Below are positions 22,982-34,582 of a DNA stretch of 64,000 bases, piece by piece. Origin of the DNA: Aquanectria penicillioides (Eukaryota; Ascomycota; Sordariomycetes; Hypocreales; Nectriaceae). Position 1 is the stretch's first letter, and each line of letters opens with the position of its first letter. The notes under the pieces are model-generated. The model searched no databases, was not told where the DNA came from, and saw only the letters and a program-made list of their open reading frames with translations. The stretch lies in NCBI GenBank assembly GCA_003415625.1, contig PYIU01000001.1:124001-188000 (forward strand), written 5' to 3'. The position numbers and the translations under genes are program-made.

Positions 22982-23899
22982 GATTGAAGAATATTTCAAT
23001 GGGTAATATGAGAAGGAATTGAGAATGGACACATTGTTGTCCGAAACGCCCAGCTTAATATAATACAAGAAGACACATCAAAGGGGGTCTGAGATACGTG
23101 TGAGGCCGTATCGCTCCACATGGAATCAGGAGAATATAACAATTAGAACATTGCCCAGCAGCCCATTGATTAGCTGAAGCCTCAACTTGAGCACGCCATT
23201 TACGAAGCATCACATGCAGGACCCAATGCAGTCTAAAGATTTACATCCCATGCAAGTTGCTGCATGGTTGGTGGAGGCCTTACCGACCAGAGTATGTCGC
23301 AAGGGTTAGCATCATGTGCTGATTTGGTGGATGAGTCAACAACTCCAGCCTTCAATCGGATAGTTTATCTAACGAGCCCCGTCATGAAGTCGGAGTGATG
23401 GTTTATCCGCCTTTAAGCTTACAAACGCCACAAATAGAGGCGGAGTATTCTGTGAGTGGTGGTTTCCGTCCCTCAATTGCTCACTTGATAAGTCATTGAG
23501 CCGCTCACATCCATCTATCCAAGCTCCGATTTGAATACAGCTCAATAAAAGTGCTCGACAGATAGATATTATACCTAAATTAAGAGTTCAAGAGAGATCT
23601 TTCGATGATCTTGGAGTTGGGAAGATGACGAAACTGAATTACTCAGACTCTGTGGTCAAAACGTGATACTCATTGAACTTGAGGCGGCAATTTTACATAA
23701 AAGTTCCGAGTTGCCCCTCTTTTGACATCAGGTCCATAAATTTCTATTAAATCTTCCCACTACCCACTCCTGACCTCGACTGTTTATTTTATTGTCCTGC
23801 ATGGTGCTCCACTGATAGGCCTTATCAGTGCATCGACTCATAGTCTCATACGCAAACAATCCACTACGATTTCTACTCGATCTTTAAGTAGTCTAGTGC
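22982..23899. other. Intergenic, promoter region of the enoyl-reductase-like gene
   Basis: No supported gene. The first 120 bp would be the leader of the minus-strand gene. Confidence 0.4.
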
Positions 23900-24094
23900 A
23901 TGATGTTTGATAAGAAGCTGCTTGAACGACTTCGTGCTCCTCCACAGTTTAAACCGATCAAACTTGATGAGCAAGATAGCCTGAAACAGGAATCCATTTC
24001 AGAGGAAAAGAATGTGAAGGTAGAGCAGAAAGACAGGCAAAGAGTTCAGCCCATTCCTTCCTGGGCGGCTCGGCCACCTCTAGCATCCTCCTAA
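23900..24094 (+). CDS. Small ORF, 64 codons, function unknown
   Basis: An ATG-initiated frame encodes a hydrophilic, Lys/Glu/Gln-rich peptide with KPIKLDEQDSLKQESISEE and a Pro/Ala-rich end. There is no signal peptide, Cys pattern or recognised domain. It stands alone, and I cannot tell it from chance. It may be one exon of an unrecognised gene. Confidence 0.15.
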   Translation: MMFDKKLLERLRAPPQFKPIKLDEQDSLKQESISEEKNVKVEQKDRQRVQPIPSWAARPPLASS

Positions 24095-25932
24095 TAGGTA
24101 TAGTCATGTCACCATGGGTTTAGGGAAAACAGTTTCGAGCGAACAGATCTAACTACAATAGAGAAAACTACCATACATAATAACCTCGAGGACTCTGCAG
24201 AGCATTCACTTTTTACTGGCTGGCCAGACTTGCACCAGTTTGGGCAGTGCGGGGACTCGTTGTAACGCCAAGACTAGCATCACAGTTGAGCAGTTGAGCA
24301 GTCGAGCGCAATGTTGCTGTGCAAATCATGACGTCTTGGAGTGAACCATGTAAATAATGGAAAATCAATATTGACTGAACCAATCTGCCATTTTGACAGA
24401 TGAGCACACTGATCGTCCATCAGTCTTTTATCTCTTTGTAGTAGTTGGTCCCCTTTCGTATTCGACTCCTTCCACCAAGATACAGTAGCGCCAATTCGCT
24501 CCTGTGCAGCAAACTTTCAGAAGGGCCTTTTCTTTCCTAATTTACTCCCACTTCATAGAATGGCAGCTCTAAGGACCGTCTGTAATCAGCTATGCAATAG
24601 TAAAAATAAAATGTTTTAGGCCGGGATGGACCTAGCCTTATATAGCTGAATGGTGGGGTATTGACCGTATTGTCAAATAGCAACCCTCAATTTTCTCCTT
24701 CGAAAGTGAAATTAACAATCTATTTTATAAGACTGCTAAGTCCTATAGTCATAAAGAGGAGCCGATAGAATAATATGATAAAAGACGTAATTTAAAGAAG
24801 AAAAGAAAAAAAAGGAAATAAAAACTTCGGTGCCCATTCTTGGGTTCCCGCCTAGCTTGGAGTGATAGGTTATCACTGCGAGAACACCACCACCATCAGC
24901 TGGCATGACTGGCGAGACAGCGCAATAGACAAGATACAATGACGACAGCATAGCAGCAACTACTGGCCTCCAAGGTTTGCCCCGCCTCCCCTAGGTACCG
25001 TATTCTTAGGATGGCCTGGTAGCTACCCGCCAAGTCGTCCAAACTTATTTGCACAAACAGTGGCATTACAAGGCACATATCTAGACCAGACTGCGAGGGT
25101 TTTCGCAACCCAAATACATAGAATGATACAAACAGGCGGATGCATCGCAAATAGAGAGATGGAAACATGAGCTAGAAAGCCACTTACTCCAATGCAAAGC
25201 AGGATAGAGTGCGGACATGCAGATGAATGTGTTTTGTTTTTTTTTCTTTTCTTTTTTTCACTTTCCTTTCTTCTTCTGACTAGCATCCTCTGACTGACAA
25301 GGATAAGACGGCGTCAACTCCCAGCTGCCCCGCCCTTTTCTCGACACTCATGCCACAATGCAGATGCTGCTCTTTCAACGCAGTGCATCGTCGTTCTGTA
25401 ATTCCGTATGGCGTCTCTTACGGTCATAACGTTTTCAGAGTTTTGTCTCCTTCTAATGCGAACATACTCGTAGGAAAGTCAAGCCCCCAACAGTTTCCAA
25501 CGCTGGTAATGGCGTGTTGTGGCTAGAAAAACAGGCCAGCTTTCTCCACATGTTTACGTCGTTGCGACGGTAACCAGCCATTTTTACGCTTAGCGCCCAC
25601 GGATTTTCGCATCCAGAGCCCTCTATCCCGCCAAGAACAAGGTCGATTTGTCGCTAACTAACCGAACCCTTGCTCAGGGCTTTTCCAGAGGCGTGGGATT
25701 CTGTTGCGCAATTTCCCACAATGGATGGCCCCTTTTTACGGGGCGTATATCCCGTTTCGGTCGCAGATGCCTCACCATTACTCGGTTGATTCGCCAAGCA
25801 AAGGACGGAGTAGCTGTCCTACAAAATATCCGGCGTCTCGTTATCCCCTCAGATCTGACATTGCCACGTACTTTGAGCTCCCAACTTCTCTGTCCGCCGT
25901 CCAACACGTAGCCTGCCAAAATCCATTCCATC
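24095..25932. other. Intergenic, with a long pyrimidine tract
   Basis: There is no supported gene in 1.8 kb. A T/C-only run lies at about 25231-25278, broken by only a few bases, and a purine-rich run at about 24795-24830. Such tracts are common in fungal promoters and 5' leaders. The final 300 bp should drive the DUF2456-like gene. Confidence 0.4.
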
Positions 25933-27185
25933 ATGGTTCGGTCCAACTCTCACCACGAGTCAGAGCCCTGGCTCTCGCCTGGTGACCTGGAATATGGCCA
26001 CGACGGCAGCTCCACCAACCGCGTACGAAGCCCCGGCGTCATCCACAGCGTTCTGCAGCCGCTGGAGCAGAAAATGCATGCGTACAACCAGGTGATGCAT
26101 CAGGCCCATCAGCAACGGACACAGCTCGACGAAGAAATCCGCCTAATGCAGGAGCGACGGTCTCTGGCCGAGGAACGATTCATGGCGGCGAGGGTGAAGC
26201 ATCAAGAGTATGAGCGCAAGCACCGAGGCGTCGACAGGGCGTTGCGAGGAGAACCTGAGCCCAGACCCGAGGTCAGATTCCACCCTCAACCAGCACCAGC
26301 GCAACGAAGAGAGTACGAGCGTGCGGAGAGCTTCGACGACGAGATTCCAATCCAACCCGAGAAATTTCAGTTCCGGGACGAGAAGCAGCCGCCCCCAAAG
26401 CGAGGACGCCTGGAACCCAGTGACAACTTCACGCATCATCAGATGTTTTACCTCCTTGTCATGCATGGCATTGGCAGCATGATCATCTCCGGAGGTATCA
26501 ATTTTGGTCTCGCCTACGGTAAGCTTCCATCAAGTGCCTCACCACACCACACCACACCTTCGCCATCGGACTAGGCCACAAAACTGACATGCACATGATG
26601 CGTTTAAAAGTGATGTACACAGTCCAAGACACAGTCAAAACCCCAATCCGTCTCTTCCAGCTGCCCAACACCTTGGCTGGCGATGGTGCCGTCACCATCA
26701 TAATTCAGTGCATCATCACTTGGTTCATGGAAAAAGGCTTGGTCGGGCGCGACCTCTCCCACCGCGGAGTCCAACCCATTGGCTTCATCTCTAGGCCCAC
26801 CCGCCCATTATATCGGTGGCTATTTCTCCTTCCTTCCCTGGGATATGACGAGGCCTTTGATAGGGAGCTGAAGGGCGAGCCGCAATTCGAGCCGCCTTCT
26901 CCAGGCTTTGCCAGTGTGCTAGGTTCTCTCATTCAAGAGGCGCTTAGAGCTTTTATGCTCGCCGTAGTTGGCTTTGTCTTGCTTTGGCCTCTGGGCATTG
27001 GCATTTTGACCGTTTTTGGCGAACGCGTCGGAGGCGACTATACGTACGCGCCTCGATGGATTCCTGAAATCTTCAAGGGCGTTCTTGGTGGTGTTCTCGG
27101 GTTAATCACAACGCCTCCAATGGCTGCGTTCTGGCTCATCAAGACCGGTTGGGAGGCCAGAGCCCGCCGGGATTTCGGACCATGA
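25933..27185 (+). CDS. Fungal membrane protein of unknown function, DUF2456-like (YDR090C type)
   Basis: Exons 25933-26518 and 26611-27185 are joined by a 92-nt intron (GTAAGC..AAAAG; phase G|TG gives AYVMYTVQDTVK), giving 386 residues. The first 150 residues are soluble with a heptad-like coiled-coil segment (QQRTQLDEEIRLMQERRSLA). About four membrane segments follow: YLLVMHGIGSMIISGGINF, GDGAVTIIIQCIITWFMEKG, FMLAVVGFVLLWPLGIGILT and GVLGGVLGLITTPPMAAFWL. The HGIGSMIISGGINF..AYVMY block is what I recall as characteristic of Pfam DUF2456. The DUF assignment is from memory and should be checked. The cellular role is unknown. Confidence 0.8.
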
Positions 27186-28127
27186 GACCCTATCGGCACT
27201 TGTGCAAAGTCGCGCGGTCGTTTTCATGGACCAAGTCATGCACAATGATGGAACCTCACGAATGAATTACTAACATTTGAGACCCTCCGGCAATCCTGCA
27301 AGCCTGTGTATCAGTGGCTTGTGATACTTGATGCCCAGTCTCAATTTGCACTCTTGGGTCCCTATCCAAGTTGGGCCCCTGCTCAAACCCAGGCAACATG
27401 ATCCAATGATTTCGCAAATTGACCTCCAAGATATCCCTAACGCATGACGTCTCAATGACAGCATCTAACGATGGTCACTTTCTCATCCTCTCTTGCGTGG
27501 GAAACCCATGATCAGCTGCAGGCCTGGCTATCGTTGGGCCGAAAGTCAAGGTGTTGTGCCAATCCAATCTCAAGAGACAATTCGATCCAATCTCTTCTAG
27601 ACAGGAGGTAAGTTCACCCTAAATATCTTGCATTGGTGATCAATAAGTAACCTGGGTTGGCAAACCAAAACCATAATGAACAGTACAAATCGGAAAGCCG
27701 TCATCGACGAAGTGTCCCACAATTCGACACAATAGACAGGGGACACAGGAATAAGAAATGAATGCCAATACATGAAGAATTGGTTTAAGATTATGCCATC
27801 ACTCTGCAGCAGGTGTGAGATTGAGTTGCGTTGCGGCAAGTGCATTTAGCCGACTGAGACACTACCTGGTATCGCGGACGGGATGGAAGTGAATCGAACA
27901 AAATCCTAGGTATGCAAACATAACTCCTCTCGCTAGTCACTCAACCAAGTGCGCTGACAATGTCCCCAAGCAGTACGAGCTAGCCAGAATATAATCTTGT
28001 CAAAGTCATGCCAAGCACACAAGAATCCATCGAGCCCATTGTCCAATGTGAATCAAATGTACTGTGTCGAGGGCACTCTTCAGATGGTGTTGCCATCTCC
28101 TAACAGTCCTGGCCACCGTTGTCTGAA
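27186..28127. other. Intergenic between convergent genes
   Basis: About 0.9 kb with no recognisable coding sequence or repeat. Confidence 0.45.
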
Positions 28128-28881
28128 TCAATCGGACTTGACAATGTTGGAGCCCTTGTTCATCTTCTCCGCTCCATTGACTAGTCCATGCACCCACTTC
28201 AGAACCACAGTGCTTCCCGTCATCAACGCGGCTAAAACGACACAAGCAAATGCTTTCTTCGGGGTCGAGAGCAGTGCAAGAAGAGGGTAAGGATACCTGG
28301 AAAAACTGTTAGCCATTTGATTACCGAACATTGGGGCATTAGGTATCCTACCATCCATTCACCGAGAAGCCAAGTTCAACCCAGCACCAGTACAAAATTG
28401 CCAGAACCGAGTGAAGCACCAGAGCTTTGGAGGCCTTGATTGGCCATGTGGGACTCGCCAAGATGAAGTCTAGTGTCAACATGATGGCTGGCATGGCATG
28501 AAAGCCCAAGTCTGGGATGAACGGGAGTCCATGCCCAGGAGGCACGACAAGTTTTCTATCAACGGCGCGAAGGCTCCAGTACATGATGCTGACGACGACA
28601 TCCAGAGGGGTTGCGCTTATTGAGAGTCTGTTCTTCAGCGCAAAGAGCTCCTTGTTGCGAGTAAAGTCTGCAGCGAGCCCGATGGCAAAGGTTATCGAAG
28701 ATAGAGTCAGCGAGATGATGGTTAAAAACTTGAATGAGCCGCCAAATCCCTTGTGCAAAGGGTTCGTGATGCGAGGGATCCATGCCAGAGCTGCTGCGAA
28801 GAACAAAAGCCCAATCACATGGATACTGATGCTGGTGCCTGTTGCCGAGGAGGCACGCCGTCGTTGAGCGTATGCTGCCAT
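28128..28881 (-). CDS. FAR-17a/AIG1-like integral membrane protein
   Basis: Exons 28881-28352 and 28296-28128 are joined by a 55-nt intron (GTAGGA..TTCCAG), giving 232 residues. About six membrane helices are visible. The family's conserved elements are present: a Thr in SISATPLDVVVSIMYW and a His in DLGFHAMPAIMLTLDF, followed by LYWCWVELGFSVNGWYPYPL. In human AIG1 and ADTRP the matching Thr and His form the active site that hydrolyses fatty-acid esters of hydroxy fatty acids. A similar lipid-ester hydrolase role is inferred here but not shown for fungi. It is probably an ER or plasma membrane protein. Confidence 0.85.
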
Positions 28882-29434
28882 AATGATGAGCGAAAATTAA
28901 GTGGCAGTAAACCCCGAGCAGAGCATGAACAAGGTCAGCAAACGGAGTTGAGAGAGATTTGTTACAGAGGGGAGATGGCAGAATATCATGGAACAAGGGC
29001 GAATCATGGAAAGCTCGGGCTGACAGGCACCAGGATTAGCTGCGATAGGAGCCGATACAAGGCGATGACCAAACCAGACGATTACCCGCGCGACTATAGG
29101 GTAAGCTGTCAAGTATGGCAGCTTCTGGTCCGAAATGACGAGACTGTGCATTCTAGCTGTACGATTTTGCCATCAGCACTAATGCTTCCATACCCTAGAG
29201 TGGCATAAAACAATGCAACACAGTGAAGAAAAGCACCTGGGATGTATTGACGAAAGAAGCAAAGAATGCGCCCTGAACCTGCGCAAAGATGAGCTGGACC
29301 TCGATCAGGTTCAAAGAATGAATCTACTTTCGTTTATCGTTGTGGCATTGTCACGCAGCCACTGCGGCGCGGTGATGAAACATTTCTAACAAACTGCTTC
29401 GAAATGTCGGCATCTTGGAAAGCGAACAGCGACT
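28882..29434. other. Intergenic
   Basis: This is the promoter of the AIG1-like gene and the 5' flank of a decayed DUF1254 gene. The missing N-terminus of that gene is not recognisable here. Confidence 0.4.
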
Positions 29435-30060
29435 ATGTGCAGTCCCGGAAGGTATAAAAGAGTCGCGCTATCGATGGTAATCAGACGACCTAGCGGCCTT
29501 GGTGTTGTGCGACCCAATGCCAATACCATGTACTCAATCCTATTTATCGACCTCTCATCTGATGATATTGTCATCACCGTTCTTGAGACGCCGGACGGTC
29601 GCTACTGGGTCTTTCCCATCTGCACACCGTGAGTTCTCATGGCATAATCGCGTGCCAAAGCAAATTATCAAAGTTATGGAGATGATGTCGTCAACACGGG
29701 CAGCCTCAGCCATAGCGGCCCAGGAAAGTAACTCATCACATATGACCCTGATGAATATAGCTTGGAGACCGACAACGTTCCTGGGGGGTATGTCGGCGTC
29801 ATCAAGTACCCTGGACTCTCTAATACCTATGTGGATTGTCACGGACCCATTTGATAAGGACGTCGCTATTGTCGCGGAGCCACAACAGGGCTTCAAGTGG
29901 TGGATACGAAGCCACGTGATGGAGATGCTATTGCTCCTCCACTGAACCTGAGCATGTTCGCTGACCCAGAGTACAACCCTGGCAATGGCATATCGTATCA
30001 CAAAGCGGCCATGAGTGTTGCCGCTGCTCTAGCACCGTATACTCCACCATATATCATTAA
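29435..30060 (+). pseudogene. Decayed DUF1254/DUF1214-family gene
   Basis: Family-like blocks occur in order but in shifting frames. RPNANTMYSILFIDLSSDDI and DGRYWVFP are followed by an apparently intact 45-nt intron at 29629-29673 (GTGAGT..AAAG). YGDDVVNTGSLSHSGPGK then meets an in-frame TAA at 29729-29731. LITYDPDEY and PGGYVGVIKYPG follow, then a frame change near 29825 to WIVTDPFDKDVAIVAE, and another near 29895 to VVDTKPRDGDAIAPPLNLS. At least one nonsense change and two frameshifts make a working product very unlikely. The N-terminal part is missing. DUF1254/1214 proteins are common as single copies in Hypocreales and of unclear function. Confidence 0.75.
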
Positions 30061-30170
30061 ATTCTGCAGACCCCTACCAAGTGGCCATATATCGAATTCA
30101 CAGCAGAAAATAATCAATGAAATTGTCTCCATTTATTACTGCTGGTTCTAGTGCCTCCAAACTCAAAGGC

Positions 30171-31319
30171 TCAGCGCCCGAGTTCATTAAAGTAAACTGT
30201 AGAAAGCTGGTCGCACACAAACCAGATTCGACGACGGTTCGCCAAGGCCATGTATGGTCCCTTCCTATATCTCCTCCCCCTGCTAATGTTCCTTGCCCAA
30301 AGGTAGACATCCTTCATGCTAACAATTGATTGACCGTCATCTGAACTAATGTAATCTTGCAACTCGAAAAACCAACGCATTTGACTCTTGATGTGGTTTT
30401 TCCAAAAGTGATTGTTCTGATGAAGCTCTGAATGTAGGACGTATGAGGCTGCGAGTAAATTCATCAGGGAAGAATGCTCCAAGTGCAAGCATATTTGATC
30501 CTTGACCTCTTGTGGGAGTTGGACAAACGGATCTCGCGTTATCTTTGATCCCAAGTCTGATTTCAAAGGAATAGGCGTAAAACCACGGTTGAGATCTGCT
30601 TGCACACGAGTTGACAGTTGTCGATTGGGCGACGGAGAAATGACCAACAACTCGTCGCCCGGATAACAACACCAATCTTGAGGAATCAATCTACATTCAA
30701 ACGCCGAGCCGGGTTCATCGTACTCCAAGTCCAGTGTGGCAGAATAGCCAGGAGCTTTTGAGCGCATGGTGGTGTAGAGGACGTCTTTATTAATACGATT
30801 GGTATCAACAGATCCCGTCAAGTGTCGGGATAGAATCTCATAGCAGTCCCAGTGGAATGGAAAGATGGCGGTGTCGCCGTAATAGTCATGATAGCAACTG
30901 CTTTCTTCGGGATTGATACCATGGCAATTGGGATCTGTTCCGGCTCCACATGTCATGCCGCCAAAATCGTCATATGATCCGGGACCGGAAATGTAAGCCC
31001 TGTTGAAACCTGGATTAGAGCAGTGAAGATGCGAAAACCTGGATAGTTAGACAAACTTGCTTGGGCCTTGTAAGCCTGGATTAATGCCAAGGACACGACA
31101 ATCCTCAGTCCACTGGAAATCCTGCTCACTGATAACTGCGGGACAGTAACCGCTTGAGTCATTATCCTCATCCTCATCCTCAGCATCACCCTTTGAGGTT
31201 CTGCCGGGGGCCCCATTCTCGCTATAGCGAGATTCGAGATCGCCGGAGTCATCCTCACGTAGGTAAACTCTCGCCATCGGGCCAGCGCAGACGGCACAGT
31301 AGACATCAAAAGAGCCCAT
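30171..31319 (-). CDS. F-box-type fungal protein
   Basis: Exons 31319-31057 and 30999-30171 (57-nt intron GTTTGT..CAACAG, joined as AA|G to give GPSKAYISGPGSYDDFGG) encode 363 residues. The N-terminus has a zinc-like CAVCAGPM motif and an acidic run (GDAEDEDEDNDSSG). The middle has FPFHWDCYEILSRHLTG, a hallmark of a large fungal family. An F-box-like segment reads DPFVQLPQEVKDQICLHLEH. F-box proteins recruit substrates to SCF ubiquitin ligases; the substrate is unknown. ATG 31319 is used, as the codons before it lack another ATG. Confidence 0.8.
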
Positions 31320-34300
31320 TTTCGTCGTCAAGAGTCAGCAAAGGAGGACTGCACCCAACTGCTAGATCCAAGTTAACGTGAATGAAGTTGACAAGACAGT
31401 GTTGAGTTTCAGCCGTGCGTGCCAGATAAAATCCAGAGTTGCCTAGTAACGGATCCAACACTTGGCACGGATAAGCACTAAACCCCCCTAAGCTTATTCT
31501 GATCTTTATGCAAGGATTCGAGGCGGACGCTGGGACAATGGTGGACTGACACTCGCGCCGGAAATAACCCGTGGAAATCCATCCGTCGTAGATTTAGCAT
31601 GAGCGTGCTTCGTTGGCGACAGAATCAATTAAAAAAGTACTAATTTATCAACATCCACGCTGATGAATCGAGCTCGATGCCCGTGAAACCGTCCACTGAA
31701 ATATCGTGATTAACCCAGTACCCGTAAACGAGAATAATTAAAAACATGAGCACAACCCCATGATGTGATGGGGTGAGGTCGATGTCCGAAGTGCAACATT
31801 GTTCACGCATTCTAATTACAAGAGAAAAATTAAAAATAACCTGAGACTGGTTCCGGCTTGAAAGAACTTGAGAGTTGATGTTAGCGCGTCAATTACGCCG
31901 CGAATCGCACAGGAGGAAAAAAGAGATCAATGTTGAATAGACATGCTACGAGTGCAACAAGTTTCATTAACGAGGTGATTTAAGCGTTTAGAGTGACAAA
32001 GCCATGGGTGGTGCGAGATTTAGGTGGTAGCACATCATAGTGTTCGTTATTAGCCCCTCTATCACTCTCAAATGTTCTCAATGCTAATGTGTTGAGGTAT
32101 ATTAGTATTAGAAGCTAATCTTCCATAAATCAAATTGAGGAGTAACAAATCACAACTTCATCGTGACGTTAAGTTGAAATCCAAACCGCTCTTCCAAACC
32201 TGAGCACATAAACAACATGATGCCAGGCCTCAATATCTATTACAATACATCGTGCATTTTAATCGATCGCTGCTTACCTTGAGTTCAGCCAGCCTCGGAA
32301 AACAATTCAATTGTTCTGTCTTCCGTGTATGATTCTCATTGGCTTTACTTACGGCCCAGCATATGCCCGTCCTACATGATGGTGTAGTTGATACCAATCA
32401 AAGGATGTACTCCATGGAACTAAGGTCGGGCCGTTGAGCAATTAATAGATGAAGGCATGCACCAACTTTGGTTCAATTGTTGCTATTGGCGAACCCACTC
32501 CAAGTCATGAGCCGCATTCCAGCTAAGAAACAGCCCGTATGAAAGTGGCTCAACCTATAGCGGCACAGGCCGCGTCTGACGTCATTATGTTTATTCGTTT
32601 CTCACCCAACCCAGTTACACAATCACTATGATGAAGGTTATTGGAAAATTACAAGAGTGGTCATTAGGGAGCTGAGATGCCATTGCGTTTCCCAAATCTT
32701 GTCGTGGCCGATCAAGTTAGACTGAGAATGTTCCTCTCCGCCACAGACTTCACTGAGACAGTTGAGTTTCTTGTTCATTGCCAGTTAGCCGAGTTTTGAC
32801 AATTGATGCACATGCACTGAGGACATGAAAATGCCCGGCGTTTGATTTGTGATGTGAAATCCACCATGCCAAACGGCCCGATTGTGATGAGATAAAACAA
32901 CCCAGGAATGGAGGTGTCAAGAATTTATGGAGATGTTAATGCTCATAAAGTGCTACCTACATCATCTTGGACTAGTTATGGAAGTGGTGATGGGAATTCG
33001 GGAGATGGCGGGAGTTTTTGATGATACGTACGATTTGCTAACATGAAGACTATTTTAGGCCGTAAGCTCATCTCAGGGGACATGTCATTTGTAACAAGAG
33101 ATTACAGTCAATGCTCAACGGAAAATTAGATTCAGCCAGGAAGCATCTACGTGATCCACAACCAAGTTGTATCGGCTAGCGTTCTGGGCTTTGAGGCCGA
33201 TAATCCTCTCGGAAACATTATTGGATAGTAAGAAATATCACAAGGTGGGGCGATATACGCATGGCAGATTTGTTGACGATATTTCAAGTCCTCTGAACAA
33301 TGGAGGCAACTAGAAATGGATTGTCTGCAAGAGGGGAAATGGCTAGTGGACTTTCCTGAACCAGGAAACTCAGACATGGCTACCGGCCCCGGGTAACATC
33401 TCCGTATGAAAATTAATTAAAATCCTTCGATAATTATCATCAATAGCTACTCTCAACGAGCTCGGGCAATTGACAGCCGCTCGTGGTAACCCGGACCTGA
33501 ACAACGGGCTGCGCTGGATTCTATAACAAAAAGGCCCCCGTGTTGTGTAGGTGATCTCATACAAACGAAGCAGGATAGATTGACAAATTTCAAAAGTATT
33601 AAAAGCGCTGCTAACCTCAATCTGGTTGTTGAACCCTCTGGTGCTTCATCTGCTCCTGGCACTCCGATTATCCTCTATCGCATCAAGGGAGAGAGCGGCA
33701 ACAGCAACTACAAGTGGATCTTTGTCCACACGAACTGAGAGGCCACTGTACGAAATTTATCAAGACGTGAGGAAGAGAGCTTTCGGTTGTTGTATGGAGT
33801 TCTCGGCCTTGGAGTTTAAGCTCGGCCAACCGCTGGAGGGTCCCTATCATTCTGACCTCAACGACGTGTCTCACGCGAGCGCGCAACTTTGCAGAGCTAG
33901 TCTTGGCCGGACTCGAAGTTGGGTGCAAATGAGGAGGTCGTCTTGGATAACTATTGTTGATTGCGCCGATAGCTCCAGATTCAAATAGCTGAAATGAGCG
34001 AGATTGAGTGAAAAACCCACACAAATATAAACACTATTCTCATCATTTTGTGATATGATAGCAGTACATGCCCGGACGTGACAAGGTCGTTCATAAGTTC
34101 ATGATAGACGCATTAACCCGTTGAATTGGAGTTTCAACCTGATATTAATTTGCATGTCGTGTCGTAGACTTGCTTCGTTGGAAATATTCCCTGATAATGG
34201 GAACAGGCCGGCTGCTCCCTATTTTCAACTGCTCAAGACTTGCTTCTCTACGAGCATGCTATGCAGATAAATTTGCCTTGTCTCAATATAGTGGCTTTTA

Positions 34301-34582
34301 CGGAGTAGACCAAGCTGCAAACGATCTGGGCCGCCGACTAGGAGTCTTGGCGACCGCTCAGCCGCTCAGCCTGATGCCCTAGATGTGGCGCTTCTAGCTG
34401 AGCTGAGGCTGGACATGCAAAAGCCAAAGACACGATAAAGTGCGCCCAGTCTGAGATTGGGCACCCTCCTCCTCTCTCTCTCTGCCTGTCTGGTACGCCA
34501 CCATCGTCGTCACTTCCTCCTCCCTGCTTGCTGATCGGATCGCCGTCAGCGCCGACACCGCCGCCGCCGAGAAGCCCGCAAC
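31320..34582. other. Gene desert, AT-rich
   Basis: More than 3.2 kb without a supported gene, apart from one lectin-like fragment (see 33577-33741). Frames are short and stop-rich between about 31400 and 33100. I found no long terminal repeats, terminal inverted repeats or transposase motifs. RIP-type mutation of an old repeat could explain the composition, but that would need dinucleotide statistics. The last 150 bp, rich in CTCTCTCT, lead into the kinase fusion gene. Confidence 0.4.
33577..33741 (+). pseudogene. Possible beta-trefoil (ricin-B-lectin-like) fragment
   Basis: One frame reads SIKSAANLNLVVEPSGASSA, then PGTPIILYRIKGESGN and YKWIFV, and stops at a TGA near 33741. The spacing of LNLVV, a Gly/Ser turn, APGTPIILY and the final K/QW.F is that of one repeat of a ricin-type carbohydrate-binding fold. 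No complete three-repeat domain, signal peptide or start codon is visible. It may be a relic or a terminal exon. The resemblance is short and tentative. Confidence 0.3.

Noticed and set aside
31050..31062. GCAAGT in the F-box gene as another GC donor
   Set aside because: The overlapping GT donor (GTTTGT at 31056) gives the right phase and the expected GPSKAYISGPG join.
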